Shown here: positions 1-9,223 of the stretch, piece after piece
Position numbering within the stretch: position 1 is the first letter of the stretch
Layout of the letters: each line of letters starts with the position of its first letter
NCBI GenBank assembly: GCA_030830785.1
Contig: JAURMI010000017.1
Span: forward strand, 1 to 64,000
Direction: 5' to 3'
From: Crocinitomicaceae bacterium
GTDB taxonomy: Bacteria > Bacteroidota > Bacteroidia > Flavobacteriales_D > Crocinitomicaceae
DNA length: 64,000 nucleotides
The notes under the pieces: generated by a model
What the model saw: only the letters and a program-made list of their open reading frames with translations
The model's database searches: none
What the model was told of the DNA's origin: nothing
Program-made: the position numbers and the translations under genes

Positions 1-555
1 GAGCCCTTGTGTCAGGATGATGCTGAAGGTATGGCTTCCCATTTGTTTAACGACACATTTTCTGGTGCGTGTACCCAGTATTGGGATCCCGTTGCTCATT
101 TTTTGAATAAAGTCTCGGGTGATAGGTTTATTGACCGTGACCACATATTCTTTTTCGTGGTGATTTCGCGCGCGTAGAATCTTATTGACAATGTCACCAT
201 CGTTGGTCAAGAAAATGAGCCCTTCGCTTGGTTTGTCGAGTCTTCCAATTGGAAAAATTCGCTGAGGGTGATTGATAAAATCTATAATATTATCTTTTTC
301 CCTAATGTGATCTGTGGTACAGACAATACCAATAGGCTTATTGAAAGCTAAGTAAATGAAATTTTCTTGAGGTGAACCAACTGGTTCATCGTCTACAGTA
401 ACTATATCGGTGTGTAAGACCTTTGTACCCATTTCTGGGATTTGCCCATTTATTCTAACACGCCCTTGCTCAATAAGCTTATCGGCAGCACGCCTAGAAC
501 AATAGCCTACCTCACTGAGATATTTATTAATTCGGATAGGTTCTTGTTGCTGCAT
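1..555 (-). CDS. rluF: 23S rRNA pseudouridine synthase RluF-like, 3' end cut by window
   Basis: Pseudouridine synthase that isomerises a uridine in 23S rRNA. Reading leftward from the ATG at 555 gives 185 codons with no stop before the window edge, so the C-terminus is missing. An S4-type RNA-binding segment comes first ([20 protein letters not shown], about residues 8-27). It is followed by the catalytic-domain motif [18 protein letters not shown], whose Asp is the family nucleophile. The [10 protein letters not shown] form fits the RluF/RluB branch better than RluA. The gene lies 36 bp downstream of the exporter permease on the same strand and may be the tail of that transcript. Family is certain; the exact target nucleotide is inferred. 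Confidence 0.9.
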   Translation of the reverse strand, partial: MQQQEPIRINKYLSEVGYCSRRAADKLIEQGRVRINGQIPEMGTKVLHTDIVTVDDEPVGSPQENFIYLAFNKPIGIVCTTDHIREKDNIIDFINHPQRIFPIGRLDKPSEGLIFLTNDGDIVNKILRARNHHEKEYVVTVNKPITRDFIQKMSNGIPILGTRTRKCVVKQMGSHTFSIILTQGL

Positions 556-591
556 CTGGGTTCAAAATTAGCCAATTTCCCTAAAAGGCAA

Positions 592-1725
592 TTAGTTGCG
601 GAAAACCGATGCGGGTTCGAGTTTTGCGATTCGTCTAATGGCAAACAAAGTACCTGAAATACTTATGAGCGCAGTGATAATAAAAAAGCTCAATTTAATT
701 ATTGGAGAAAACGAGAATAAGGTTCCTGCATTGGCAATACCGTTTCTAAAACCTTCAATAAGAGTGTAGCCAATCAAGTACCCCACTATGGCGTATAGGA
801 TGGCTTGCATTAGAATCAGTTTTCTAATAAAGGCATTGGTGGCACCTATGGCTTTGAGTGTACCATAATCTTTAATTCTGTCAATGGCTGCAGAGTATAA
901 GGTTAGGCCAATAATAATAAAGCCAGACAAAAGTGCGAAAATGATTAATGTACCAAATGAGAATGCAATACCACTTGACTTGAGCACAGTGATAATGGTT
1001 TGGTTTTTAAAATCTTCAGGCATCCAAGCCTTTACCCCTGGTATGTTTGCATTGATAGAATGCACCACATCTTGCATTTTATTGACATCATCCACTTCTA
1101 CTAAAAAAGCAGATGTTTTTGATTTAGAAATATTCCCTAAAAATCTGGCTCGATCAATGGTGGTGTAGGAAATGAGACCACCTCCAAATGAGCGAGCACC
1201 TTTGGTAAGTGCTGCAATACGTACTTGTTTGTTATTTATTTCAAAATAATCACCTTTTTTCGGGTTTCCAAGGGCTTTCGAATCAAAAAAATCTATTGAA
1301 ACGGCGCCATCTGAAATCAAATCTTGTGGCCCCCCGTCGTTAAAAATGTTTTGTTGGATGCCGTTGAATTCAGGTAATTCTACACCGACTACACTTAATC
1401 CTGCAGCAGTTCCGTCTACAAAGCGCGCAGCACCACTCGCCAAAACGAACTGATGTGCTTTTAGGACATGTGGCAAACTTTCCATTTCGAAACCAAGTCT
1501 GATATCAATTGGTGCCAATGCGTTAACATTTTCTGTCTTATTGTCGGTAACCCAAATGTAACCATCGTTTACTCTTACAAAATAGCACATTGCATTGGTT
1601 AAAAAGGTAAAAATCCCTGTTTGTTGGCCTACTAAAAAAATTGAAATAATAACGCCAAATAAAGCACCAATACTTTTCGGTTTATCAAATTTCATGAATT
1701 TAAGAGCAGTCAAAAGTAGTTGCAT
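592..1725 (-). CDS. ABC exporter permease, DevC/MacB-like (FtsX family)
   Basis: 377-residue inner-membrane permease of a tripartite exporter. One helix lies near the N-terminus (about 22-40), then a long extracytoplasmic domain, then three C-terminal helices (about 253-280, 305-325, 343-365). This is the FtsX/MacB_PCD topology. The ATPase is encoded separately, as in DevABC rather than MacB. Its ATG lies 3 bp past the stop of the adaptor gene, so permease, adaptor and ATPase form one unit. The exported substrate cannot be read from sequence; DevABC exports glycolipids in cyanobacteria and MacB exports peptides. Confidence 0.85.
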   Translation of the reverse strand: MQLLLTALKFMKFDKPKSIGALFGVIISIFLVGQQTGIFTFLTNAMCYFVRVNDGYIWVTDNKTENVNALAPIDIRLGFEMESLPHVLKAHQFVLASGAARFVDGTAAGLSVVGVELPEFNGIQQNIFNDGGPQDLISDGAVSIDFFDSKALGNPKKGDYFEINNKQVRIAALTKGARSFGGGLISYTTIDRARFLGNISKSKTSAFLVEVDDVNKMQDVVHSINANIPGVKAWMPEDFKNQTIITVLKSSGIAFSFGTLIIFALLSGFIIIGLTLYSAAIDRIKDYGTLKAIGATNAFIRKLILMQAILYAIVGYLIGYTLIEGFRNGIANAGTLFSFSPIIKLSFFIITALISISGTLFAIRRIAKLEPASVFRN

Positions 1726-1728
1726 AAA

Positions 1729-2661
1729 TTATAGTTTTATTATGCATTCAACTCTACTTCCGATCAGCACTGCCTTTGGATTGTCTATCTTCACACGGAC
1801 CTCGCGGACCCTACGATCTTCTAAATTGTCGGCACGGTCATTGAAAATCGATTTTTTTGACAAATACGGTGCACAATAAATCACCTTCCCAGAACTAAGC
1901 TCTTGATTTGTACCTTGAACATTAATAGAGGCTTTTTGACCAATTTTAACTTTCATTGCGAATAATTCATCTACTTCTGTTGTTGCAATAAGATCTCCAT
2001 CTGGAGCAAAATCACCGAGTTTACTGCCAATATTTACAGCTTCACCTGGTTTAATTTCCCATGAGAGTACCATACCATCAGATGGAGCGTAAATATTTTT
2101 TTTATCCAAAAGTGTGCCTGTATATTTTTTTTCAGCGATGGCTTCTTCTAAGTTTGCTTTGGCCTCCATAAGTTCTGCTTTGGCAATTTTGAGTTCAGCT
2201 TTAAGATTTTCAAAATTATTTTCTGAATCGAAAGCCGCTTTTTGTGTGCCTGCCTGTGCACTGGCCAAATTTTTATCGCGCTGACGTTCTTTATCCGCTA
2301 TTTCAATTTTAAGTAAGGTTGCTGAAATTTTAGCCTCAAGACCTAAAACATGCTGTTGTTTGGTATTTATCTTAGAATCAATTTGAGCCAATTGTGCCTC
2401 ATCCAAGGTTTGATCCATAGATAACAACAAGGTTCCTTTTTTAATTATTTGACCTTCAACAACGTGAATTTTAGCAATTTTACCGATAATTTCAGCACCT
2501 AAAGGACTAATTTTTCCTATGGGTTCTATGCGAGCAACACCAGTAATTTGATTTATTTGCTCTACTTTATATTTTTCTAAATTGACTTTTTTATCCTCTT
2601 TGCTGCTGCAAGAGAATAAAATACTAATTAAGATTGCTAAGGGAAAAAAAATATTTTTCAT
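1729..2661 (-). CDS. Lipoprotein membrane-fusion protein, HlyD/DevB family
   Basis: 310-residue periplasmic adaptor linking an inner-membrane ABC exporter to an outer-membrane channel. The N-terminus is a lipoprotein signal (about 15 hydrophobic residues ending ILFSC, then SSKEDKK). Next comes a lipoyl-like half, a long alpha-helical coiled coil (about 85-165, rich in K/E/A/Q) and a second lipoyl half with the typical APSDGMVLSWEIKPGEAV segment. A beta-barrel region (TTEVDELFAMKVKIGQ) follows. It sits 1 bp past the ATPase stop and 3 bp before the permease. No outer-membrane channel gene is adjacent, so it presumably uses a TolC encoded elsewhere. Confidence 0.88.
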   Translation of the reverse strand: MKNIFFPLAILISILFSCSSKEDKKVNLEKYKVEQINQITGVARIEPIGKISPLGAEIIGKIAKIHVVEGQIIKKGTLLLSMDQTLDEAQLAQIDSKINTKQQHVLGLEAKISATLLKIEIADKERQRDKNLASAQAGTQKAAFDSENNFENLKAELKIAKAELMEAKANLEEAIAEKKYTGTLLDKKNIYAPSDGMVLSWEIKPGEAVNIGSKLGDFAPDGDLIATTEVDELFAMKVKIGQKASINVQGTNQELSSGKVIYCAPYLSKKSIFNDRADNLEDRRVREVRVKIDNPKAVLIGSRVECIIKL

Positions 2662-2662
2662 A

Positions 2663-3373
2663 CTAATAAATAGATAGTTTTGTTGCTAAGTCTTTTTTTG
2701 ATATTTCTGTTGCTAAACCGTCATCAACCTCAATAATCCGATCTGCATATTGGACCAATCTAGGGTCATGGGTAACAACACAAACCGCTTTGCCATTTCT
2801 AGCTAAGTTGTATAATTCATTCATTACTGTTGAAATTGATTCGGCGTCGAGCGATGCCGTTGGTTCATCACATAGAATTAACTGAGGGTCTGTTACCAAA
2901 GCACGAGCTATCGCAACGCGCTGTTGTTGGCCACCCGAAAGTTGTTTTGGTAGGTTGTTTTTTCGATCCAACATGCCCACCAATTCTAGTGCCTCTAGTG
3001 CCTTTTGTTTGGCTTGTGTTCTTGAGAGTTTTTTAAGTTGTAAAGGGATCATCACATTATCGAGCGCATTCAAAGGAGCGATGAGATTAAAACTCTGAAA
3101 AACAAAACCAATTGTATTTAAACGTAAATGAGCCAATTGTTTTTGGGAAAGAGTGTTGATTAATTGATCCTTTACCCATAATTGTCCGAAGGATGGATAA
3201 ATCACACAACCTAGCAAAGAGAGTAGGGTGGTTTTGCCAGAACCCGACGGACCAATAATTAATAATAATTCACCTGTATTAATTTCTATATCCAGTGGTT
3301 TGAGCGCCTCAATAGTTTGGTCTCCAACTTGGTATTGCTTACCAACAGCCGAAAGTTTTGCAATAGGTTTCAT
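2663..3373 (-). CDS. ABC exporter ATP-binding protein, DevA/MacB/LolD type
   Basis: 236-residue ATPase that powers the neighbouring permease. Walker A is GPSGSGKTT, the Q-loop region reads FVFQSFN, the signature is LSGGQQQRVAIARAL and Walker B is LILCDEPTASLD, with a switch His in VVTHD. I start it at the ATG at 3373 because that ATG overlaps the TGA of the upstream aldehyde dehydrogenase gene (ATGA), a coupling junction. A further in-frame upstream start at 3400 would add nine residues that do not look like family sequence. The stop is 1 bp before the adaptor gene. Confidence 0.92.
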   Translation of the reverse strand: MKPIAKLSAVGKQYQVGDQTIEALKPLDIEINTGELLLIIGPSGSGKTTLLSLLGCVIYPSFGQLWVKDQLINTLSQKQLAHLRLNTIGFVFQSFNLIAPLNALDNVMIPLQLKKLSRTQAKQKALEALELVGMLDRKNNLPKQLSGGQQQRVAIARALVTDPQLILCDEPTASLDAESISTVMNELYNLARNGKAVCVVTHDPRLVQYADRIIEVDDGLATEISKKDLATKLSIY

Positions 3374-4740
3374 GAAAAACGGATCAGTCTTTTTATCCAA
3401 GTCATTTTGCTCTTTGTATAAGGAGGATATTTCAAAGTTACTTCAAAAGAAGATGGTTTTCTAAAAATTGATTTATAATGTGAAAAAGTATCAAAGCCTG
3501 CTTTCCCATGATAGCTTCCCGTGCCGCTTTGTCCAACACCACCAAAGGGAAGTTTCGGATTGGTAATATGCATAATTGCATCATTGATGCAGCCTCCACC
3601 AAATGATAATTCTGAAAGCCATTGATTGATTTCTCCGCTGTTCTTAGAAAATAGATAGGCAGCGAGCGGTTTTTCATTACTTTGGATGTATCTGATGACT
3701 TCTTGATACTCCGTAAATGGGATTATTGGAAGAAGTGGGCCAAATATTTCTTCTTTCATAATTTCGTCTTGGAGGTCCACCTCAGTTAAAAGGGTAGGGG
3801 AAATGCACCTTGTTTCTCTGCTTATTTGCCCTCCATAAATAACATTATTTTGATCAATTAATTTTTCTAGTCTTTTTAAATGCTGATCATTGATAATCTG
3901 AACATAGTTATTTGACTCTAAAGCGTATTTATTTTTATCTAATTCTTGTTTAAACAAAGCCAAGGCCTGCTTATAAATTTTTTGATGAACAAATACATAG
4001 TCTGGTGCAATACAAGTTTGACCCGCATTTAAATACTTTGCCCAAACAAGTCTTTTTATCGCTTTAGGTAATTGGGCACTTTGGGTGATAACCGCTGGGC
4101 TTTTACCTCCTAATTCAAGGGTTATTGGCGTTAGATTTAATGCTGCTGCTTGATAAACAATTTTCCCGACGGCTGTGCTGCCGGTAAAAAATATTTTATC
4201 AAATTTTAATTTAAGTAAGTTGCTTGTTTCCTTTACTCCTCCTTGTACAACCGTGATGAGATCTGGGTTAAAATATTCGCTTATCATGGCAGCAATACAT
4301 TGTGAAGTATTTAGCGCAAGTTCAGAAGGCTTTAAGATTACGGTGTTGCCTGCCGCTAGTGCAGCAATAGCAGGAGCCAAGGTAAGTTGGATGGGATAAT
4401 TCCATGTACCTATTATCAGGCTCTGTCCGTATGGTTCGGCGATGGTAAATGATTTTCCTGGCCAGTTTAAAAGGTTTGTTCCTACGCGTTTTTTTTTGGT
4501 CCATTTTTTTAAAGATTGCTGGGCAAGCTCTATATCTTTAATCAAAATAACCCATTCTGTTAAGTATGCTTCCTGTTCAGTTTTATTAAAGTCATCAAAT
4601 AGTGACTTGTAAATCCGAGATTCATAGCTGATTAACATTTCTTTGAACCTACAAAGCGCTTGTATGCGAGAACTAAGCGATTTAGTTTTTTGCGCATAAA
4701 AAAAATCTTTTTGCGCTTTTAGAATAGCTGTATAGTCCAT
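3370..4740 (-). CDS. Aldehyde dehydrogenase, class 3-like
   Basis: 456-residue NAD(P)-dependent aldehyde dehydrogenase that oxidises an aldehyde to a carboxylate. Visible motifs are the Rossmann loop FFTGSTAVGK, the general-base motif LELGGKSP and the nucleophile region NAGQTCIAPDY with the catalytic Cys. It is short and lacks the long N-terminal extension of class 1/2 enzymes, and the segment IIGTWNYPIQLTLAPAIAAL is typical of the ALDH3 group of fatty-aldehyde dehydrogenases. It is the first gene of a unit with the exporter and ends in an ATGA overlap with the ATPase. This suggests, without proving, a lipid-related role for the exporter. Confidence 0.92.
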   Translation of the reverse strand: MDYTAILKAQKDFFYAQKTKSLSSRIQALCRFKEMLISYESRIYKSLFDDFNKTEQEAYLTEWVILIKDIELAQQSLKKWTKKKRVGTNLLNWPGKSFTIAEPYGQSLIIGTWNYPIQLTLAPAIAALAAGNTVILKPSELALNTSQCIAAMISEYFNPDLITVVQGGVKETSNLLKLKFDKIFFTGSTAVGKIVYQAAALNLTPITLELGGKSPAVITQSAQLPKAIKRLVWAKYLNAGQTCIAPDYVFVHQKIYKQALALFKQELDKNKYALESNNYVQIINDQHLKRLEKLIDQNNVIYGGQISRETRCISPTLLTEVDLQDEIMKEEIFGPLLPIIPFTEYQEVIRYIQSNEKPLAAYLFSKNSGEINQWLSELSFGGGCINDAIMHITNPKLPFGGVGQSGTGSYHGKAGFDTFSHYKSIFRKPSSFEVTLKYPPYTKSKMTWIKRLIRFS

Positions 4741-4808
4741 GTTATTAGTTATAAAAACATAAAAGCCTTCTTATTGTTTAATTGAAGATTTATTTCTGAT
4801 TAAAATTA

Positions 4809-4816
4809 TAATTTTG
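4809..4816 (+). promoter_or_regulatory. Possible Bacteroidota -7 promoter element
   Basis: TAATTTTG matches the Bacteroidota -7 consensus TAnnTTTG. A TTG lies at 4782-4784, 24 bp upstream, slightly beyond the usual spacing. It sits 38 bp before the LamG-protein start. In AT-rich DNA such matches arise by chance, so this is tentative. Confidence 0.35.
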
Positions 4817-4854
4817 GATGTTAAAAGGCTAATTCCCTTATAAAGATCAATAAA

Positions 4855-6531
4855 ATGAAGAATTTAATCCTACTATTTATTCTGTTTGGTTGCGCAAAAT
4901 TTTATAGCCAAATTGGGTTGCATTTTGACAATTCCGACGACATGATTCAAACTTCATTTGTGGGCATCCTGGGAAACAATCCAATAACGGTTGAAGCATG
5001 GATAAAAGCAGATGAGGCCAGTGGTGAGTCTGTAATTACCGCATGGGGATCAGAGGCAGTAAATGGTGCGAGATTTACCTTCAGGGTCAATCAACTAAGC
5101 GCAACCACAGACGTAATTAGAATCGAAAACAAAGGCGGTGGAGTCAATGGTACGATTGACGTTTCTGATGGATCCTGGCATCATGTCGCCGTGAGTTATG
5201 ATCCAAGCCAAGCGAGCAATAAATATAGATTATTTGTTGATGGTGTGCTTGATGTTGCGGGCGATATTGCCACCCCGCTCAACGTATTACAATCAGTGAA
5301 TTTGCGCATAGGAAGACGCATACACCCAACTTACACTGGATATTTCGGTGGTGTAATAGATGAGGTCCGTGTTTGGAATGTAACGCGAACAGAGGCAGAA
5401 ATTTTGGCCAATAAAAATGCTGAATTTTGTCAGATCCCTTCAAATTTAGTTGCTTACTATAAGCTCAACGAAGGGGTGGTAAACGGAAATAACTTAGCAA
5501 TCACTAGCATAATTGATGAAGTGGCTGCCAATAACGGGAATTTAATTGGGTTTAACCAGAACGGCATTGGCTCAAATTGGATTTATGGTTCAAATTTTTT
5601 GGGGCCGCCTAATAATTATATCATTCAAAATTTCAACGAATGTGATGGATTTAGCATTTCAGTAAATGGCAATATTTATTCAACAAGTGGAAACTACATA
5701 GATACCATGACCAATCTTTTGGGTTGCGATTCGATCATTGAAACTCAATTAACCATAGCAGCTCCTGCTCATGGCATAGATGTGCAATATGCTTGTGAAT
5801 CCTTTCAATGGATTGATGGTAATACATACTTTACTTCGATAGATACTCCAACTTTTACCCTTACAGGTGCTGCAGCTAATGGTTGTGACTCCATTGTTAC
5901 ATTGCAACTTACTGTAAACCAACCTAGTTTGGGTATTGACCAACAAATTTCATGCGGCCCATTCACATGGTTGGATGGAAATGTTTACGTTAATTCTATT
6001 GACACTGCTACTTTTACTATTGCGGGCGCTGCATCCAATGGATGTGATTCAATTGTAACATTAAATCTCATTGTTAATGAGGTCAATGCACAAATTACTC
6101 AAAACCAAGATACGCTGATTGCTGTTAATCCAAATGGCGCATATCAATGGGTTGATTGTGCAACGCTTTTGCCCATAAGTGGGGCCACTTCGCAAATTTA
6201 TTTGCCTACTATGGCTGGTGATTATGCAGTAATCGTTACACAAAATAATTGTTCTGACACATCGGTATGTATTAATTTTTCTGACCTTGGTTTGGAAGTT
6301 GAAGTACTTGATTTTGATGTCTTTCCAAACCCCGTTAGCGAAGCGCTCACGATAAAAACCTCTGCCTATGGTGAAGTGACACTCATCGATTTGTTGGGTA
6401 GAGTTTATTTCAATTTTAATGCCAGCGGAATGATTGTAATCAATACGCAAGCGTTAGCAAATGGCACCTATGAATTGATTTTTAAATCAAATACCGCTTC
6501 GATATTAAAAATGATACAGATAAATCACTGA
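4855..6531 (+). CDS. Secreted LamG-domain protein with T9SS C-terminal tail
   Basis: 558-residue exported protein. It has a signal peptide (about 1-19, ending FYSQ). A LamG/concanavalin-like domain follows at about 40-190 (TVEAWIKAD, WHHVAVSYD, LFVDGV, GVIDEVRVWN). Next are three related segments of about 50 residues, two of them very similar, each ending with a GCDSI core, as in Bacteroidota surface proteins. The C-terminal 75 residues are a type A T9SS sorting domain (FPNPVSEALTI, LLGRVYF, NGTYELIF, ending MIQINH). It is therefore probably placed on the cell surface or released. LamG suggests carbohydrate or protein binding; the ligand is unknown. Confidence 0.88.
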   Translation: MKNLILLFILFGCAKFYSQIGLHFDNSDDMIQTSFVGILGNNPITVEAWIKADEASGESVITAWGSEAVNGARFTFRVNQLSATTDVIRIENKGGGVNGTIDVSDGSWHHVAVSYDPSQASNKYRLFVDGVLDVAGDIATPLNVLQSVNLRIGRRIHPTYTGYFGGVIDEVRVWNVTRTEAEILANKNAEFCQIPSNLVAYYKLNEGVVNGNNLAITSIIDEVAANNGNLIGFNQNGIGSNWIYGSNFLGPPNNYIIQNFNECDGFSISVNGNIYSTSGNYIDTMTNLLGCDSIIETQLTIAAPAHGIDVQYACESFQWIDGNTYFTSIDTPTFTLTGAAANGCDSIVTLQLTVNQPSLGIDQQISCGPFTWLDGNVYVNSIDTATFTIAGAASNGCDSIVTLNLIVNEVNAQITQNQDTLIAVNPNGAYQWVDCATLLPISGATSQIYLPTMAGDYAVIVTQNNCSDTSVCINFSDLGLEVEVLDFDVFPNPVSEALTIKTSAYGEVTLIDLLGRVYFNFNASGMIVINTQALANGTYELIFKSNTASILKMIQINH

Positions 6532-6536
6532 AATAA

Positions 6537-6776
6537 ATGAATGCCAAAGCTTTAAATTTGCAACCCAATAATCCCATGCATGGGGTCAAGTTAGCTGATA
6601 TGCTCGAGGTACTCGTAGAACATTACGGATGGGAACACATGGCATTCAAAGTAAATATCAATTGCTTTAAACAAGACCCAAGTATTAAATCAAGCTTGGT
6701 ATTTTTGCGCCGAACGCCATGGGCAAGAACTAAAGTGGAAGCACTCTATTTAGAATGTATACAAAAGAAAAAATAA
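6537..6776 (+). CDS. VF530 / DUF2132 family small protein
   Basis: 79 residues that match the VF530 family throughout: [58 protein letters not shown]. Family structures show a small helical fold with suggested DNA binding, and no function is established. It starts 5 bp after the LamG gene stop and ends 6 bp before the next gene, so the three may share a transcript, although nothing connects their roles. Start chosen at the first ATG. Confidence 0.9.
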   Translation: MNAKALNLQPNNPMHGVKLADMLEVLVEHYGWEHMAFKVNINCFKQDPSIKSSLVFLRRTPWARTKVEALYLECIQKKK

Positions 6777-6782
6777 TGTTTT

Positions 6783-7172
6783 ATGGAACTTAGTCTAACC
6801 ACGCCTGCACTTCTTTTCTCATCGATTTCTTTAATTATGTTGGCCTATACCAACCGTTTTTTAGCTTATGCAAATATCATTCGTAATCTGCATAATGCTT
6901 ACAAAACCAATCCTAATCAGGTAATAAAGGCACAGATAAAAAATATCAGAAAAAGACTTTATTTAACGCGATCAATGCAAATTTTCGGAATCAGTAGTTT
7001 GCTTTTGTGCGTGCTTTCAATGTTTTTTATCTACATTAAATTTGATCAGTTTGCCATCTGGACCTTTGGTCTGGCCTTATTACTTCTGATCATTTCGTTG
7101 GCCTTGTTAATTTGGGAAATACAAATTTCAGTCAGAGCCCTAGAGTTACACCTCATGGATATAGAGGCATAA
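6783..7172 (+). CDS. DUF2721-family membrane protein
   Basis: 129 residues with an N-terminal helix (about 5-30, TPALLFSSISLIMLAYTNRF), a basic cytoplasmic loop (about 35-60) and two further helices (about 64-86 and 92-115). The pattern LTTPALLFSSISLIMLAYTN and the paired C-terminal helices are those of DUF2721 proteins, small inner-membrane proteins of unknown function. It lies 6 bp downstream of the VF530 gene. It ends 9 bp from the convergent NlpC/P60 gene with no clear terminator between them. Confidence 0.8.
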   Translation: MELSLTTPALLFSSISLIMLAYTNRFLAYANIIRNLHNAYKTNPNQVIKAQIKNIRKRLYLTRSMQIFGISSLLLCVLSMFFIYIKFDQFAIWTFGLALLLLIISLALLIWEIQISVRALELHLMDIEA

Positions 7173-7181
7173 TTGAAAAAT

Positions 7182-7661
7182 TTAAGGTGCTGTGTTGCAA
7201 AGTCTTCTTATGCCCATAAATCGCTTTGGGTAAGCTGATTTGTAATAATCGGTTATAACAACGCCCCAATGGCTTTTTGAACTCGAACAATGAATGAATT
7301 TAAGCCCATCAGCATCATTTTGAACCACAATGCCAACGTGTCCTACTGTTTTACTACTTGGAGATGTGCCCGAAAATAAAATGCAATCGCCAGGTTGAGC
7401 ATCTTTTAGGGCCACAGGAGATCCTAAATTTGTATAACCAGTAGATACCCTACAATTGGTAATACCACAACTTCCGTATACATAGGATGTGAATCCGGAG
7501 CAATCAAATGAAACACCTGGCTTAGAAGTGCCATATTTGTAGGGTGTTCCCAATTGTGCTTTGGCGAGTGTGACCAAACTGTCGGTATTGAGTGTTTTGC
7601 CTATTTGAGCCTTCAGAAATGAACTGAAAAAAAGCAAGAAAATGAGAAAGAATTTTTTCAT
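7182..7661 (-). CDS. Secreted NlpC/P60 peptidoglycan endopeptidase
   Basis: 159-residue C40 cysteine peptidase expected to cut peptidoglycan stem peptides. It has a signal peptide (about 1-18, ending FLKAQ) and a single NlpC/P60 domain. The catalytic Cys is in SFDCSGFTSYVYG, the His in VGHVGIVV and the third polar residue in FIHCSSS. There is no SH3 or LysM domain. It is a single-gene unit, convergent with DUF2721 and divergent from the accessory gene run that begins at 7825. Confidence 0.92.
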   Translation of the reverse strand: MKKFFLIFLLFFSSFLKAQIGKTLNTDSLVTLAKAQLGTPYKYGTSKPGVSFDCSGFTSYVYGSCGITNCRVSTGYTNLGSPVALKDAQPGDCILFSGTSPSSKTVGHVGIVVQNDADGLKFIHCSSSKSHWGVVITDYYKSAYPKRFMGIRRLCNTAP

Positions 7662-7824
7662 GATAAATTATAACATTCAGAAAATCAAGGTGCAAAGATC
7701 ATAGATTATCAAAGATTGTGCAAATTTTAAATTGGAGAAACTAGGGTTTCCCCTTTATTTTTTTGTGGCAATGAATTATTTTTCTACTTTTCGCTTTACT
7801 TCAAATAGCAATACAAATCAAAAC

Positions 7825-8436
7825 ATGGAATATCGATTTTTACATTTTATCCTATTCATATTGTTTTTAACCGATTATTCTGTCGCCCAAAAAAATGGAC
7901 AGATAACTTCTAGGATTTACACCTTAATAGGGGTAGAAGATGAGGTTCAAATACCAGCATATCGCTTTAAGGATTGGGCAACCGATGAAGAAGTTTATTT
8001 AAGTTTTAATGATGTTTTAGAATTTCCAAATCATAGCCAAAGTCTAAAGTTAGAAGAAATTGAGAGATATAAATCCAAGGATTTTATTATTGATTTCATT
8101 TATTTGAAACACCTTTGTTCGGAAGGAGCTGAAGGCTGGCCTTGTTCAGGTTGGGTGGTGTGTGCAATTACACCTTGCAGCGATTGCCTAAAGAGTATAG
8201 GAGGGCATCAAGTACCAAAAAATTTAAAAATTCCTCAAATTGGCTATTTAGAAGATCCAGATGGTTATGTAAATGTCCGGGCACAAATGAATGTGCAGTC
8301 GCCTGTAGTGTCTGTATTAGATTTTTATGAAGGCGAATATTTTTATTTTTTTGAATGCCCAGATAAAAATTGGTATTTGTATTATGGATACAATTTCAAA
8401 GGCTATGTGCATGCGTCTCGGGTGCGTTTAATTTAA
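7825..8436 (+). CDS. Secreted protein with C-terminal SH3-like domain, unknown function
   Basis: 203 residues from the ATG at 7825; an in-frame upstream start at 7732 would bury the signal peptide. Signal peptide about 1-20 (FILFLTDYSVAQ). The middle is Cys-rich (about 92-120) and the C-terminus resembles a bacterial SH3 domain: DGYVNVRAQMN...SPVVSVL...GYVHASRVRL, with a VNVR strand and a GYVHxSR closing strand. SH3 domains of this kind often bind cell wall or modulate enzymes. It is the first gene of a seven-gene run of exported proteins, 10 bp before the next. Confidence 0.7.
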   Translation: MEYRFLHFILFILFLTDYSVAQKNGQITSRIYTLIGVEDEVQIPAYRFKDWATDEEVYLSFNDVLEFPNHSQSLKLEEIERYKSKDFIIDFIYLKHLCSEGAEGWPCSGWVVCAITPCSDCLKSIGGHQVPKNLKIPQIGYLEDPDGYVNVRAQMNVQSPVVSVLDFYEGEYFYFFECPDKNWYLYYGYNFKGYVHASRVRLI

Positions 8437-8446
8437 ATGTTTTATA

Positions 8447-9193
8447 ATGAAAATTCTTTTACTTTTTTCTTTTTGTCTATTTTCTAAAATAGCTTTTCAG
8501 CAGTCAAAGAAAACTCAAATAGAAATAATGACAGTCCAAATTGATAGTCTCAACGCGATAATTTATGAGTCAGGGCTTCAAGATTCTATAAAAACTTTAA
8601 ATCACCAAAGAGTTATTTCCAATTTCGAGGATTCTTTACAAAAAAACTACAAAAACATCATGCAATTACAACTAGATTTCCAATCTATTTCATTGCAAAA
8701 GCAAAATTCTGAACGTGAGTTAAATGCCAAAATAAACAATACAGAACTTGAACTTCGAAAAGTTCAGGCTGAATTAAAAGAACAAATTGAAAAACAACAG
8801 CAAGAATTTAACTCATCGCGTGCATTAATACAAGAACTTAAAAATGATCTATCAAAATTAAATGCGGTAGGTGTTTATAATTTACCATCTGATATGAATA
8901 CCTGTAATATGCAATATGAATTGATGATCAGATCTGATATGCGTGTGCAGTTGATTTCTACTTGTTTTAAACCATTTGAGTCTATTTCCATTGATAATCT
9001 CGGTGTTTTGACATTAAATACACCCTTAAAATTTGAATGGAATATGTCTTCAGGATTTATGTTTAAAGAAAATGGGTTTTATCTCATTGACAATAACGGC
9101 AATAATATCTATTCCAATGAATGTTGTGATGAAAGTCAAGCACTTTACGGTGCAGAATGTGAATGTTTTATTCCCTACTCAGCTAAAAAATAA
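8447..9193 (+). CDS. Exported coiled-coil protein, unknown function
   Basis: 248 residues with a short N-terminal hydrophobic signal (about 1-18). A long predicted coiled coil follows (about 25-140, rich in E, K, Q, L and N with heptad-like spacing), then a C-terminal domain of about 100 residues. That domain has several Cys (DMNTCNMQYEL, STCFKP, NECCDES, GAECECF). I do not recognise the family. It lies 10 bp after the SH3-like gene and 30 bp before a lipoprotein gene, so it is probably co-transcribed with them. Confidence 0.6.
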   Translation: MKILLLFSFCLFSKIAFQQSKKTQIEIMTVQIDSLNAIIYESGLQDSIKTLNHQRVISNFEDSLQKNYKNIMQLQLDFQSISLQKQNSERELNAKINNTELELRKVQAELKEQIEKQQQEFNSSRALIQELKNDLSKLNAVGVYNLPSDMNTCNMQYELMIRSDMRVQLISTCFKPFESISIDNLGVLTLNTPLKFEWNMSSGFMFKENGFYLIDNNGNNIYSNECCDESQALYGAECECFIPYSAKK

Positions 9194-9223
9194 ACTGTTT
9201 AATAAACGACCTAAATTAATTAT

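Noticed and set aside
6061-6450. Minus-strand frame inside the LamG gene
   Set aside because: A shadow of the real gene; no recognisable protein features.
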